From Euglena gracilis (taxonomy: Eukaryota; Euglenida; Euglenophyceae; Euglenales): 64,000 nt of DNA. The notes under the pieces are model-generated. The model saw only the letters and a list, made by a program, of their open reading frames with translations, searched no databases and was not told the origin of the DNA. The position numbers and the translations under genes are program-made. The stretch's first letter is position 1; the number at the start of each line of letters is the position of its first letter. Below, in pieces: positions 1-13,000 of the stretch. The stretch lies in NCBI GenBank assembly GCA_039621445.1, contig CP154954.1:38487703-38551702 (forward strand). The letters run 5' to 3'.

Positions 1-140
1 TAAAGGGGGCTCCACAGCTCAGCTCAGTTGGGAGATGGCTGGAAAAAAAGTGCTGGCTTGCTGGCTGGACCATTCCCCCTGCCCCCTCTGGGGGTAGGGT
101 GGGGTCCGGCTTCAGAAATTCCCTGGCATACACCCATGGG

Positions 141-3100
141 TCAGCACACGGTGCAGTCGCCCTTCCGCCCGGGCTTCCCGTCAGAAGTCCGCCCGCCCTT
201 GGCCAGCGCCGCCTGCACCTCCTCCGCCACCGCCGGGGGAAGGTCCAGACCGCGGGCCAGCATGAGGGGGTCCCCCGGCTGCAGCTCCGGCGCCAGCGAG
301 GCCAGCGTCGCACTGCGGCGGACCGGTCGAGGCCATCCGGGTTCCGCTGGCGGTTACGGGGGGAGGGGGGCTGGACTGGCCCGGGGGGGGGGGGTGGTTG
401 GAGGTGAGAGGCAGAAGGAAGGTAGCCCAACCCTATGGGGGCTATGGGGGGGGGGGGCGACACACTTGCCCGGCAGCGGCACACAGAACTTCAGGTTGAA
501 CAGCCGGTACTGCTCCTCCTCTGGCACGCGGTTGTTCTCGTTCTTGAGTTTGGCTGCACAGAGCGGCGGCAACAATTATGTCCAAATGATTGCAAAAATG
601 CGCAAAGGAAGAAGCCTCATTCTATTTTCTCTGGGTAGCTTCCTCTTGAAATGAAACAACCCCCCCCAAATGACCTGGCAGGGCGCCCAACTCCTGGAAC
701 CATCATTTTGGCTTGCCCCTCGCCAAGTTATTTGCCAGGGGCAAGGACCCAACTAGTTTATTTGGGGGTTACAGGAGCGAAAACAGGTGTAACCGCACAT
801 TTGTGATCCTCCAACCCAAAGGTGTTGAGGGAATACAAAACATTTCCAGGTGGATGTGGGGGTCCAGAACCCCGTTGGTGTCCTGTGCATGACACTCTTT
901 CCTTGAATGCATTATACAACTCCCATTGAATGTGGTTTCAGTCGTTTGCCTTTTCATGCTGCCATGACCTCTGGAAACTCATTCCTCACTCCTGGAGGCA
1001 CACATACGTTGGCGAGAGATACACAGGTTGGGGCAAATGTGAAAAAATTGACAGATGGCAAACCAATGTGGCCACCATTGGCACCCAGGTGACCAATTGA
1101 CAACTTCGGTGACTCACCCACTGCCCTCTATCCCTCCAGGTTGTTACGTGAAAGATCAGCAGGTTCAGGATTGGCAATACCTTTCTGGGAGGCATGACTG
1201 CAAAAGATTCGTCACGGTGAAAAATGGCCATCGAAATCCGCGAAAACTGAGAATGCCCTCTCCCCCGAGCCCAGCGGCCCAAATCCCCACGTCGAGCAGG
1301 CCGAGGCACACCTTGGGCGCAGACCTGGTCCACCACTTTGCCCACCACCCACCGCCGGCTGAAGTACATGTGGCACGGGGCCAGGGCCGGGAGGGCCGGG
1401 CGAGGGAAGGCGGGACGGAGAGGGAGGGCGGGCAATCCCTAACGGCTCAAACACGCCCCCCCCCCCCCCTGTGGCCGGGCGGGGCGGGCCGCCGGGCCCT
1501 GGGAGGGGGCGCGGCGATCTCGGGGGCGAAGTAGACCGGGAACACGACGCGGTCCTGAGAGGACGATGGCGGAGGCACAGGGGGTGAGCCAGAATGGACC
1601 TCGGCATAAAAAGGCAAACAAAGCTCGAAAAACAACAACAAAGCAAACAAAGCAAATGGGGGGGGGGAGGGGGCAGCTCACAGTTTATGCCTTTTGGAGG
1701 TCCAGGCATGACACCCGGGTACAAACTGGTTCTATGGCATGCACCAATTACTTGTACAACGTCACACAAATATCATTTAGAGGGTCCCACATCACTCCAG
1801 TTTGAAACTCCGCAAATGCAAATTTATTTTTTGTAGCATTTAAATATTTAAATACAACAAAGAGACCAGATTTCTGGCCTGAATTTGGGCATGGCTGTTG
1901 AGCCTGTGAAAACCATTTTTTTGACCCCTGAAACATCAAAGTAAATGGCACTTCGAGGTTTTCTCCTTAAAATTGAGTTTAAAGGTGCCTTTACCCTCCA
2001 GTATTTAGCCAAAATGATTATTGGGGGGTAATAGCTGCCCAAAAATTTCGAAAATTTTCGAAGTCTCCCATGGTACCCAAAATAGCACCCAATAACCCCC
2101 CTTTGGGGTCATTTTTGCACTTTCTCATGAAATCGAGCATTTTTGAAGACCAGATGATCATAAAAGTCAACCTTTTTCTGTGATTTATTATCAGAGATGG
2201 TGATTTTTACCAACTTTTTCAGGTTTGGCCCGAAATTGGGGGGGGTATTCATTCGGTGACCGAAGTCGGACCCCGAGAGGGGGGGGGTATTATTTGGGGG
2301 AGGGTTTACAATAACATACTTTATCTGACCTTCTCAAACACACCACACAGAATTTCCACTTTGAACACAACACCCCTCACACTCGCCTCCTGTTTTCACT
2401 TTTCTCTTGTGGTCAAGCAAAATTAAAATGAGTTTTAGTCATTTGCGCAAATCAACCTTTTGAATCGCCAGTATATGTACACATTTGCGCACACCAACCA
2501 CCCAAATATACTGGCGATGCCCTTGGGGCTGGGTCCAGCACCATAAGAATATAAAAAAAAATTACAACAATTTCATCAGATTCAATTTCCAGCTCCAAAA
2601 ACGCTAACGTAGGGGGTCTTGGCTGGTTTTAAACATGGGTGTTGCGGGCAATGCACACATCGTCCATGTGTGCACTTGCGCACACCGACATTGTTTTTGC
2701 TGCTTTGTGGGTGTGACAGAGTCTTAAACATCAGTGGGTAGTGAAAAATAACTTGCCGCCGACTCAACAGGTGACAGGTGGCAATCCTGTGTTCTTTGTT
2801 CCCACCTCATCAACCAATAGCGGCAGAGTTCTCTAACAGCCCATTTCAACCTATTATTTTATATTTTTTTCATTTGTTGAATGTGAAAATCCACTCCATT
2901 TGTAACCAACTTCAAAAACCTCCACACCGCAGTTTAGGTTCAGAAAGCAAGCAAAGAGGTGGACCTGCCACCCCACCTCCAGAACGCCACCAGGAGGTAG
3001 TTGTCACACAAGAAGGGGGGGGGGTAAAAAGAGGAGTCTTTGTGTCCTTTTAATAAATTTCTCTCTTTGGGGGGGGTGAGTCCCGGTGATTTCGCACGTC

Positions 3101-6100
3101 GACGAGTTCGTTCAGCAGGCCAGACAGCATGTCGTGACAGTGTTCTGTTCTTTTTTGTTCGCAAGGCGTTGATCGTTGTCATTTCATGCATTTTTTTGAC
3201 CGTGAAAGATCACTCCCAGCCGAAATCTATGGAGGCAATGCAGAGACAGAAGTTGCGTGGGCAGAGTCCATTTCATTCCAGTGAGATTCTGTGGGGTAGT
3301 GGAAAACATCCACTTATGCGGCCAAACTCGCACTGGAGCTGTTTTGCGTCGGTGCGCACATTTGTGCACACCGATGCAATTTTTATCTTTGGAGGGTTGA
3401 TGTCCAGGTTTTTGAACTGCTTGTGACGTGCTGGAACTCCACTCGGAGGTTTTCACAATTTTCCAGCGGTGGCACCTGGGGGAATCTGAAAATCTTGGTC
3501 TTTTTGACACAATGAAAATAAACAAAATCATCCCCCAATTGAGAAAGCACCGACCTGAGAAGAGCACAATGCTCAATGGTTGATAAATGCGGAAAATACC
3601 GCAGAAAATGCATCATCACAAGAAGAAGGGCAGACAGCAGGGGGGGGGGGGACTGGAGGCACCTCGGAGGCCACGCTGGTGGGGCCGATGGCAGTCTGCG
3701 GGGTGTTGGCGAACCGCTGGGCCCCTAGCAGCAGGCACCAACGGTCATTTGTCATTTTGGGGCTCTGGTCGGCCTGGTCGGCCCTGGCCAGCAAATACTT
3801 GGCTGCAATCAGGGTGCATGCCAGTAAAAGAAAATAAAAAATAAGTCATAGAAATAAAAAAATAAAAATAAAATAAGTCATACCCCCCCCGGGCAATTGT
3901 CGCGTGACAAATTGGGCAGCACGGAGGGCGGTGACAATTTCCCGGGGTGACAATTTTGCCGGCACAGAGAGGGGTGACAATTACCCGGGGGCGTCAATTG
4001 CCCGGGGGCGTCAATTGCCCACCAATGTTAGCCACATTTGAACTAAATGACCAAGAACACCATCTAAATGACCAAGAACACCATCTGAAACACAAGTGAG
4101 TGCAGGAAAAATAATCTATGGTCGTGATATTGTGCAGAGCGTTTGGTATGCGAAAATTCTCAGCGCGTTGCAGCGAAATAGAAGATCAATTGAGTCATGC
4201 GGCGAAAAGAAAGTTCACAGAGCAATACTGCAAACGGGGGTGATAAATTGGGCAGCACGGAAGGGGGCGAAAATTTCCGGGGGGGGCAAATTGGCCGGCA
4301 CAACCAGGGGTGACAATTGCCCGGGGGCGTCAATTGCCCGGGGACGCCAATTGCCCGGGGGGGGGGGGGCACGGGTATGGAAAACAATATAATACAGTGA
4401 TAATAGTCATATACCACGACCACACAACACACTTCAATTTTTCTCAGGGTTATTTTGGGTCAGTGTGGCAATTTTCGTGCATTTTTGAGCACGTATTCTT
4501 GATGGAGTTGGCCATGTTTGGCCAATTTTAGCTGTTTTTGCTGGAGGTGAAGCATCCATAGACATTCATAGCACTTGCCGGCCCTCCGAGTTGCAGGTGT
4601 TATTTATTCTGATTATTACTGATATCATTGTTATCATTGCCATTACCATTGCTGTTATTTTATAATTCTCGTTGGATCGTTATCATTGTCATTACTACGC
4701 TATATATCCGTATTAATTTGTCACTTTTTCCAGTTGCCATTCTCCGGGTAGTCGGCAACGGTCGGGGCTGGTCAACTGTCGGTGCCTGCCCAGCAGGCCA
4801 ACTCGCCCCGCCGGCTCTACCGCCTCCTTCTTGGCCTGGGCCTGCAGCCTCCGGCAGGGCGGTCCGGGAAGACCCCTGAGGCGGGGAGGGGGAGGCAGCA
4901 GCAACCAGACCCCAACCGTGGGACGGGAGGGGGACCCCCGCCCACCCGCAGCGTTGCCGGGCGTCCCCGGCCCGCCCTGGCCGCCGGGCCCTCCGCTGCT
5001 GCTCCTCCCGCAGCCGGGGGCAGTCGTGGTCCTCCTGACAAGGGGAGGGGGGGGGAGGGGGGAACGCTCCTCCTGCGGAGCAGGTCAGCCCAGCACCCCC
5101 CAATCCGCGGACTGTGTCCCTACGCCCACTTCAACGGACAAGAGAGAGGGAGAGACAGGGAGTGGAGGGATGCCTCAGTCCAGACTTCACAAACCACGAC
5201 AGTGTGACGCGGGCGGTCTGCAGGCGGGTGATTGAGTGTCCGTCGGATGGCCAAAACGCCGACCCTGTCCGTCGTGGTACTGTTCTGTGCGGACAAAAGT
5301 CCTTTGGACTGGGAGTGAAAGCCAAAAATTGGTAACTGTGTAAAGGAAAATAAAAAAAAATGCCACCCGTGGAGAGGAAACCAAAATATTATTCTGCTCT
5401 GTAGAGCGCAGATTCCCCTTCTCAGACCGTCGCCCTTCAGGAATCCCAAACAGCATAGTACCCCCCCCCGCCTGTCCAACGACTGCTGAATATCGCTACT
5501 GACCGGGGGGGAGGGGTCGCTAATTTGTCCAAATATCGCTACTGACCGGGCGGGGGTGGTCGTTAGACAAGACCGGGGTCAACGTTTTCTTCTCCCGCTT
5601 CGCCCCAAGGGGGATGCTTCTGCACCGCATGCACCGCGTGTTTCGCATCGCGTGCGGCACCGCGCGCACCGTGCGGCACCGCATGAGCCGTGTGGCACCG
5701 CGCGACAAGAAGCAGGTACAACTAAAATGACTGAATGAGAGAAAAATGCATGCAAAAGCGCCCATCGATCACAAAATTGCAGTCACTGAATCTGTGCAAG
5801 TGACCACAAAATGGCCAAAGGGGCAAGAAGTGGATAAAAGCGATAGAAATGGCTAAAATGGCCACAAATATGCAAAAATAGCCAAAAGCAGCCGAAAATT
5901 GGTATAAATGAAGCAAAAAATGCATTCAAACAAAGTGGTCTGAATTGCCAAATGCAGCCCAAAATGGGCAAAAGTGGCCAAAAGTGGTCCAAACTGGCCA
6001 AAAAAAGGGGCCAAAAAAAGGCCAAAAGTTGCTGATTTGCAGGAAACTAGACAAAAAAAGTTGTGGGGGTGCAAAAACTTTGCAATTGTGTGGTCTATAC

Positions 6101-8497
6101 TCTGAGAGAACACAAACGTCTGGAAAAAATATCACCTGGAAAAATATCGCTACTGACCGGGGGGGGGGGGGGCGTTGGACAAGGGGGGCGAGGTACTGTG
6201 TACGAGGCTCAGAACTATATCTGGACGTATTAAAAATGGTTCTCACTTTTCATTTTTGACCCCGTTCGACCGCCAACTTGGCCGGCCCTTTGGCCAAGGG
6301 GGCGGTCCTTAAGAGACAGTCCTGAGTTTTAAAAAAAACTTGTCCTCCATGGACCTCCCTGTCTGGGGGGGGAGGTGTGGGAGAGGCAGCTGACCTGCAG
6401 GCGGTGTGGGACGCAGAAGGAGTTGCCGCATGCTTTGCAGCGGATGAGGACGTGCTCGTTGGCGGTGCAGTCCCGGAAGGCGCAGAAATTGAGGCGCTGG
6501 GGCTGCGGGGACGCGGTCTTCCCCTCCCGCGGGCAGCCCTAGGTGGGGGGGGGGGGGCACGCACGGTGGCGCTGCACATAAACTGGAAAAACAGTTTGGC
6601 GAGACGGGCACGCACTCACCATCACAATTGGGCTCACGGGGGTCCTGGGCCCCCCACCGTGGCTCTACTGGACAACCGCACACTGGCAAGCCGTCGTACC
6701 TTTTCCATGTGGACGGACACGGCGTGGTTTGGATCTTGGTTGTGAGCCGCAGGAAGGAGCGAATCAAATTCCATGTGAACTGACAATTCTGGCCAACATT
6801 CCTCCCCCATGACCCAGGGTCCTTGGGGGCACGAAGCACCAGAATTTCCTTTTGTTACACCCAAAACATGCCAGAGGTGTCCATTTTGGAACGTTGGGAA
6901 GGTATTTGGGATGAAAATACAAAAGAAATATGCACCATAACCTCGTCTCCACATTGGCGCAAAGCGACGGAAGACACTGTTTTTTTTCCTGTCGGGGGGG
7001 ACCAGACCCCCCCCATCTCCAGGGTGAAGTGGCCAGTGACTTTCCAGCTGGAGACTGCCAGCCAGTGGACCCTGGGATCCTTCAGCTTAGGCTTGCACAG
7101 CGATCCGGGCCCAATGGTCGTTTTGAAAGGACTGCCCCCAAAACAACAACAACAGGCTTGCCACCCGGGGAGGTCTGGCTCAGAGGATGAAAAATTTGGG
7201 CTGGCTGGAAAAAGGCTGCTGGTTGACCCCCCATGGCCACGCCCCATGCCCCAGGGCTGGAACAGGGCCTGACTGGGGGTTGAAACGGGTACCAAAAATC
7301 GAAACTGCAAAAATGTCAAAAAAATGGCAAATACAAAAAAACAACGATTTTTTGATCCAAAATTTGCCCTGGACAGCCCTTTTCTGACCCAATTTTCGCC
7401 CATTTTTGACCCGTTTTTGGCCGATTGTTGCACCCCCAAAAGTCAAAAATCTGTTGCCGTCCAGCAGCCCAAAGGTTGGTTGGAAATAAATAAAACTCGC
7501 TGATGGGTGGGGGGGGGAGGGAGGTGCAGGGCTGGAAAAAAGGCTGCTGGCTGAAAAAAGGCTGCTGGCGGGCTGGACCTCCCTGGGGTGCTGGGGTGGG
7601 GTCAAAGTCTCTTCTCGAGATGCGGCCTGTTTGCCGCGGGGTATGCATTTGCAAACAAACTGGGGGAGGAAAAAAGGCAATGCTCTTATGTGTAGTTGGG
7701 CATCTTCTCATTTGAGGGATGAAATGGAAATGACCCAGGGTTATAAATTGCCTGAAGGTCGATTTTTGTCAATCAATGGGATGTCAAAGGGGATGCCGTT
7801 ACCACCCGAATCAACAGGTTGTTCATGATAAACAAAACCCGTCCACCTCCCAAAGAGGAGAAAAAACTCATTTTTGAGTGTTTCTATTTTTTTGGAACTC
7901 CTCTTTGACAGCGAAAATGGGGGTGATAAGGCAGACAATACAGAGGGGGTTCTGGGGAGACACGCTGGCCGGCACATGGGGGGGGGGTTCATCAACATGT
8001 GTGTGGGAGGGGAGTTCGTTGTCAGCGGTGGTGCCACTGCTTTGGTGGCGAATGCATGGCGGATTATCTGAAAATGTGTGAGCTGCATCCATTCCAAACG
8101 GTTGCCAGTTGCACATACAGGGGGGGGGGCTTCCCATTCCAAGGTCTGCGAGTGGAGCCTTCGGCTGCCCCCCTCATTCGCACCGGACATGTTCGTGTGT
8201 GAGACCAAAGGTTGGCGATCTGCCCCTGGCCGTGGGGACCAACTGGCCGCACAGCGGGCACTCCGGCACCACCTTGTCGTAGTGGCCGCGGCAGTCGTGG
8301 CTGGCGAAGAGGCGATGGTCCTGCAGGCAACGGGACTGAAATGTGAGGCACATGGGGATGACACAAATGATGCACTTGACGGTTGCCCAAGCCGTGTGCA
8401 TCCCCTCTCCAAGAGGTGATCCCTTCGGCCACAGGGCTGGTGGAGTTAGGAGCACACATCGCACACATGTGCGCACGCACATGCGCATGCACGCTCG

Positions 8498-8535
<38 letters not shown>

Positions 8536-8730
8536 CACACACATATGCAAATATGTGCCCACACATGCACATCCGCATGCACAAGCACGCATGCACGCAC
8601 AAGGATGCACACACACACACACAGACACACACACACACACACACACACACACCTCACACAGGCTCTCCCCACACTTGTGACATGTGAAAGGAAGGTCCAC
8701 GAAAGTCCCGCAGCAGTGGCAGGGCTTCCC
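141..8730 (-). CDS. ZFAND1: AN1 zinc-finger protein, ZFAND1/Cuz1 type (8 exons found, 5' end missing)
   Basis: Exons found: 8653-8730, about 8189-8320, 6395-6538, 4946-5034, 4803-4875, about 1312-1375, 466-553 and 141-312 (stop TGA at 141-143). AN1 finger 1 is split over the first two exons (CHCCGTFVDLPFTCHKC, then EDHRLFASHDC). It is followed by a CPLC motif as in ZFAND2/plant SAP linkers. AN1 finger 2 spans the next two exons (CAFRDC, CKACGNSFCVPHR, then EDHDC). The last three exons match the ubiquitin-like C-terminal domain of ZFAND1 (RRWVVGKVVDQ, KLKNENNR). Splice phases agree at exons 1-2, 3-4-5 and 6-7-8. The joins 2-3 and 5-6 are unresolved: the exon 2 donor is ambiguous, exon 6 lacks an obvious acceptor, and an exon may be missing there. 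No start codon was found above 8730. ZFAND1 family members link stress granules, p97 and the proteasome in the cytosol; that role is inferred from family. The C-terminus reads DCTVC. Confidence 0.85.
3885..4372. repeat. Terminal-direct-repeat element, copy 1
   Basis: About 490 bp. Both ends carry the same array of about 120-140 bp in the same orientation: a GGGCAGCACGGAG block, a GACAATTTCCCGGGGTGAC block, a GGCCGGCACA block and tandem GTCAATTGCCCGGGGGC units. They flank a core of about 230 bp (CACCATCTGAAACAC, GATATTGTGCAGAGC, GAAAAGAAAGTTCACA). This copy has extra substitutions and a duplicated CACCATC stretch in the core. No coding frame was seen. Confidence 0.75.
5470..5575. repeat. CGCTACTGACCGGGGG / GGTCGTTAGACAAG family copies
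   Basis: Two tandem copies of AATATCGCTACTGACCGG, a poly-G tract and GTCGTTAGACAAG. Other members lie near 6140-6190, 15380-15430, 33305-33405, 33825-33885 and 34115-34280. A sister form ending GGTCGTTGGACATAGGG is near 25125-25225 and 25445-25505; GGGTAAGAACCGGGGGG-TGCTTAGACAAGG forms are near 63420-63505 and 63720-63780. Confidence 0.8.
8502..8652. repeat. (AC)n microsatellite cluster
   Basis: Two AC arrays with imperfect CACATGCACAC linking sequence, directly after the donor site of the first AN1 exon on the minus strand. Confidence 0.95.
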
Positions 8731-9339
8731 CTGCACCACGGATGCAAGTGACATATGTGAGCCGGTCACATCAGGACGGCATGGCAAGGGCCCTGGAAAG
8801 AGCACAGACGGGCGGGAACACGCAGGCACCCCATCCCTGGTCCTAAAGGTTTGGACTGCAGGCTTGTCCTGCGAGACAGTTGGACAGAAATCATGGAGTG
8901 CGGCCTTGCCGCAGCGCATCAAAGATCAGATCCATTCCCACGATCCGATCCAGTTGGGGTAGACCCCCAAAATAGCAGCAACCGGTTTATTTGGGGGTTG
9001 GTTGTGTTTGGAATTTGCTGATTCTGCCGCTTTAATGCCATTTCCTTCATGTTGTCCAGTTAGAGGTCGCTTATATTTTGGGTGTCAGCCGAAAATCGGC
9101 CAAAATTACACCTTTGGAGAATAATTTGGATGAGTGAGTGCATTTTCATCAAATTATCTGAAGGAACTCAATCCTTGGGGTCAGTGATTTGATGAAAAAA
9201 ATGCAACTGCCTTCAAACTTGCCTGTTGGAGCTATGAACTCCTCAAATGGAAAAAAAAGGAGGAGGATGGCTCAGGGCTTGTAAGCCTCCTTGGTGTGCA
9301 CACGTTCCAGTCAGACATCCACTTAGTGTGTTCACAAAG

Positions 9340-9830
9340 ACGCTGGTGAACACAAATTTTTTTTTGGTGAACACAAGTGAACACACTGAGAAATTTGGGT
9401 GAACAAGAAAAAAAGAAGGCTTTTTAAGGATTTTCTTAGCATGTGTCAGCGAATGTTTGAAAATCTTCTGCCTGGAGTGTTGCTTCGAAACGTCACAAAC
9501 ATTCTTATTCACATTCCGGGACGGCGTGCCATTTGCCAACCCCAAAGTATTGGGCTCAAGCAAGCAAAAAACGCTCTTGCAATGCCGCCACAGTTGTTCC
9601 TCTTTCCAAGACCCGGGTCAAAGTGCAACAAATCTCATTTTTCCATTCACGCCCGAACAAATGCCTATCCCCTTTTGGAGGGACAAAAAAAACTTTGATA
9701 TTCTTCGCAACACCTTTTTTGGTGAACACAAAAATACTTGGTGAACACATGCGAACATAAAAAATTGTGAACACAGGTGAACACAAAATTCCTCTTGGTG
9801 AACATGTGATACACAGAAAAGTTTTTTGGT
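9340..9830. repeat. Scattered GGTGAACACA units
   Basis: About a dozen GTGAACACA units, clustered at 9345-9405 and 9718-9832, between the alpha-kinase stop codon and the first known exon of the ZFAND1-like gene. No exon is seen in between. Confidence 0.7.
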
Positions 9831-10050
9831 GCACACTCTAAACGCCTGGCCCCGGCCTGGCTGTTGGCACTCCCTTGCCTGTGTTATGGTCCTTCAATTC
9901 TGGGGGGCTAGTTTGGGCATCGGTTTCGGCATGCGTGCCTGGGGGGCACTTGGCATCAATGCAAAGCCCCAGTGTGATAATCCACACTCTATTCACACAG
10001 GGTCAAGAGGCGGGGTCGACATTGACAGGGGGGACAGCCCAGGTCGGGGG

Positions 10051-13000
10051 CTACGGGGCGTAGTACGGCATGGGCCCGGGGCCGTAGCCGGTGATGGTGG
10101 GGGAGAAGGAGCGCAGCACGTTGGTACCGGGAAGCACGGGGCTGGCCGGGGCGAGCTGCGCACTGTGCTGCAGGGGCAGCAGCGGGTACCCGTGCCGGCC
10201 CGCCAATGCCTGTGTGTGTGTGTGTGTGTGTGGGGTGTGGGGAGAATACAACCCGTACGCAAACGATGGACCCGGGGAAATGCAACTTTGGGGCTTCAAA
10301 GATGTTCCCTTTTTTGCAAGTCGGGAAAGCGATTGGATTGGGGCTCAGGCTTCTCTTCAACCCCGGGGTTCTGTTTGGTTCTATTTGGGGGTCTTACATT
10401 TGGGGGGGGGCCTGCCACTATCCGCGGATCGGCCCTGCTCAGCCTGACAGGCAGCAGTGGGGCCGGGAGGCCGGGCGGGGGCCCTCGAGGTGGTACGCCT
10501 GCAGCTTGGTGGCCGGCTGCAGGGGGACGGTCGAGGGGGGCACGCCCGCACGGCGGCGTTGGGGGACCACCGGGCCGGGGGGTGTCGCCCAACCCGTTCG
10601 TGGCCCATGGTTGGAACCTTTGAAAGCAAAAACGCCGCTTCTGTTCAGTTCATTCATCGGCGGACCTCCGACGGTCCTCCACGGTCCCCCCACCTGTCTG
10701 CGTGCGGCTCTGGGCCTGGGTCAGTAGTCGCTCAAGACCCGAAGCGTTCAGGCCGCCGAGAGGGGGGGAGGGGCAAACGCCGCCGCGGCCCAACAGAGGC
10801 GGAGGGGGCGCGTAGGGCGGCGCGGCGGGGGCGGCCGGGGCGGCGGCGGCGGGCGGCCCGGCGGCGTGGGAGGAGGGGCGGCGGGGCTGGGCGGCGGCGA
10901 TCATCTCCGGGGCCAGGCCGGGGCCCCCTCTGCCCCGGGGGACGGAGGGGGGGGGGGCAAATCGCCGAGCCGAAAAATCCCCCAAATCGGCCAAAAATGC
11001 CATTTTGGGCACTCTTTTGGGAAAATATGCCCAAAAATGACCTTTTTTGGGTGAGGGTTAGGTTTTGGGTGGGTGGATGGGTTGGTTGACCCCCGGGTGA
11101 GGGGCGGGGTCATGGGTGGGTGGGTTTTCGAAAAGTTGGTGGGTGGGCTTGGGCCCGGGGGTCAACTCCTTCCCAGGGAGTCGCTAAATGAAACTTTGTT
11201 CCGGGCCCCTGGCTCCCAGAAAATCTGAAATCCTGACTTTTGGTTATCTGAAGCATCTGCGGATGCTCTGCGGAGGCTCCTCCAGGCAACCAATTTTGTT
11301 GGGACCGACCAGTCTTTTTGGTGCTGATTACAAAGTGGAGATGAACTGCGGAGTCGGGTTAGGTTCGGGGTGGAGGAGGGGGGTCACCCCTCCTCCTGCA
11401 GCGAGCAGCGTTCCGGACCATAGATTCACTTAACACCTGTGTGACTTCCCGGGGGTTTTCGAGTGTGAGGGGTGGGTTGGGGCCTCTGGACCCACCCCGG
11501 GGGGTGTGGGGTGTGCCATGAGTTGGTCAGGGTCTGGAATCTTCTCTTTGCATTGAACCATGGGGGGGGGGCTCTTTGGGGGGAAGGTTGTGCCGACGAC
11601 CGTCGTGCGGGGGGGGGGGGCTAAGGCTGGGCGGGGGGGGGCATTGGGGCCACCGCCTGTGCGGGGTGATGCCCTTGACGTAGGCGAACCCATCGGAGGG
11701 CTCTGCGGCCGTCGGGGGCGGGCGAGGCCGGTCCCCCGTCGCGGCGGAGGTCTGCGGGGGCGGCGAGGGGGAGGGCGGCGCAGGCCGGCTGCGGCTGGGC
11801 CGTCTGGGGTGGCCAGAGGGTGCACACTGGGCCACCGTGCGGAGCGCGGCGTGGGAGGGATTGCTGGGGGCATGCGAGGGGAACCGGGGCACGACACCCA
11901 AAAAAAGATGAATTATTTGCGTCCAGCCCGGGGAGGAACGAAGGGCGGGCCGGGGTTTTGGCGCCGCCGGGAAACCCCGAAAATTTTATTTCTTTGTGTC
12001 TTTTTTCGGGTCATTCCAAATTGCAATTTGTCAGGGGCCCTTCTTGACAGTCAGAGCTTGGCCAATAAATCCTTATCTTCAGCCTGAACACATAACCCCC
12101 TCGCCATTGAGAAATTGGTTTGTCGGACCTGTTTGCTTGGTCGGCAGGGTGGGAGGGGGGGGAAGAGTTGCAAAAATGTGCTGGCGATGTGTCAGAGGGG
12201 TGGGGGGGGTGGGGGAGAAGAGCAAGACCAAAATGAATGAGTCCCTTCCCCCGAGGCCGGGCCTGGACAGAGAGGGGCCGGAGGGGGGCGGGGGCAGCGT
12301 GGGCGACGCCGTCATCCCCCGGCCCGCCGTTCGTGCCCGCAGCCCTCCCCACGCCACTGCTTGGCCGCACGCAAGAGGGCGGCGGGGACGGACCCATCCA
12401 TCGTAACGGGACACTCGAACCCCAGTTTGTAGTGGCGGAGTTTTGGGGGGGGGGTCGACCCCCTTCTTTTGAAGGCGCCAAAAGAAATTTCTGGCCTGAA
12501 AATTGGCGCCGCTGGAAATACGGGAAGGCCAGGTGAGGGGTGGTTGGACCTGCCAGGAAGGGGGGTCGATGATAGTCCGAGTGATAAGTTAGATGTCCGT
12601 GGGGGGGGGGGCGAACCCACCTAAACATTGATGCAGCCAAAAAAATTATGCACCAACAATTTTTACGCCCCAAATTGGCAAATTGGATCGGTTTTAGGTT
12701 AAAACTTGCCAAAAATTTTCGGAACCTAGCGCTGGAGAAAAAGCCCTTTCGGGGGGTGGACGACCATTTTGGGCAGTTTTTGGCAAAAAAAGGACAAAAA
12801 AAATTTCGGCGTGGAGCACCGGAAGGAAAAATCCGACCTTTTCTGGAGAGGAGTCCCGGGTCCCCCAGGGTCGGTCCAGACCCCTTGGCAGGTGTGGGGG
12901 GGGGGTCCGGATCCCGCCGTCTGGCCCACGAGGGGGAGGGAACTTCTCCCTCTAACCCGAACACCCTCCTTATCGAACCCTGGTCGCTCCCCCCCCCCCA

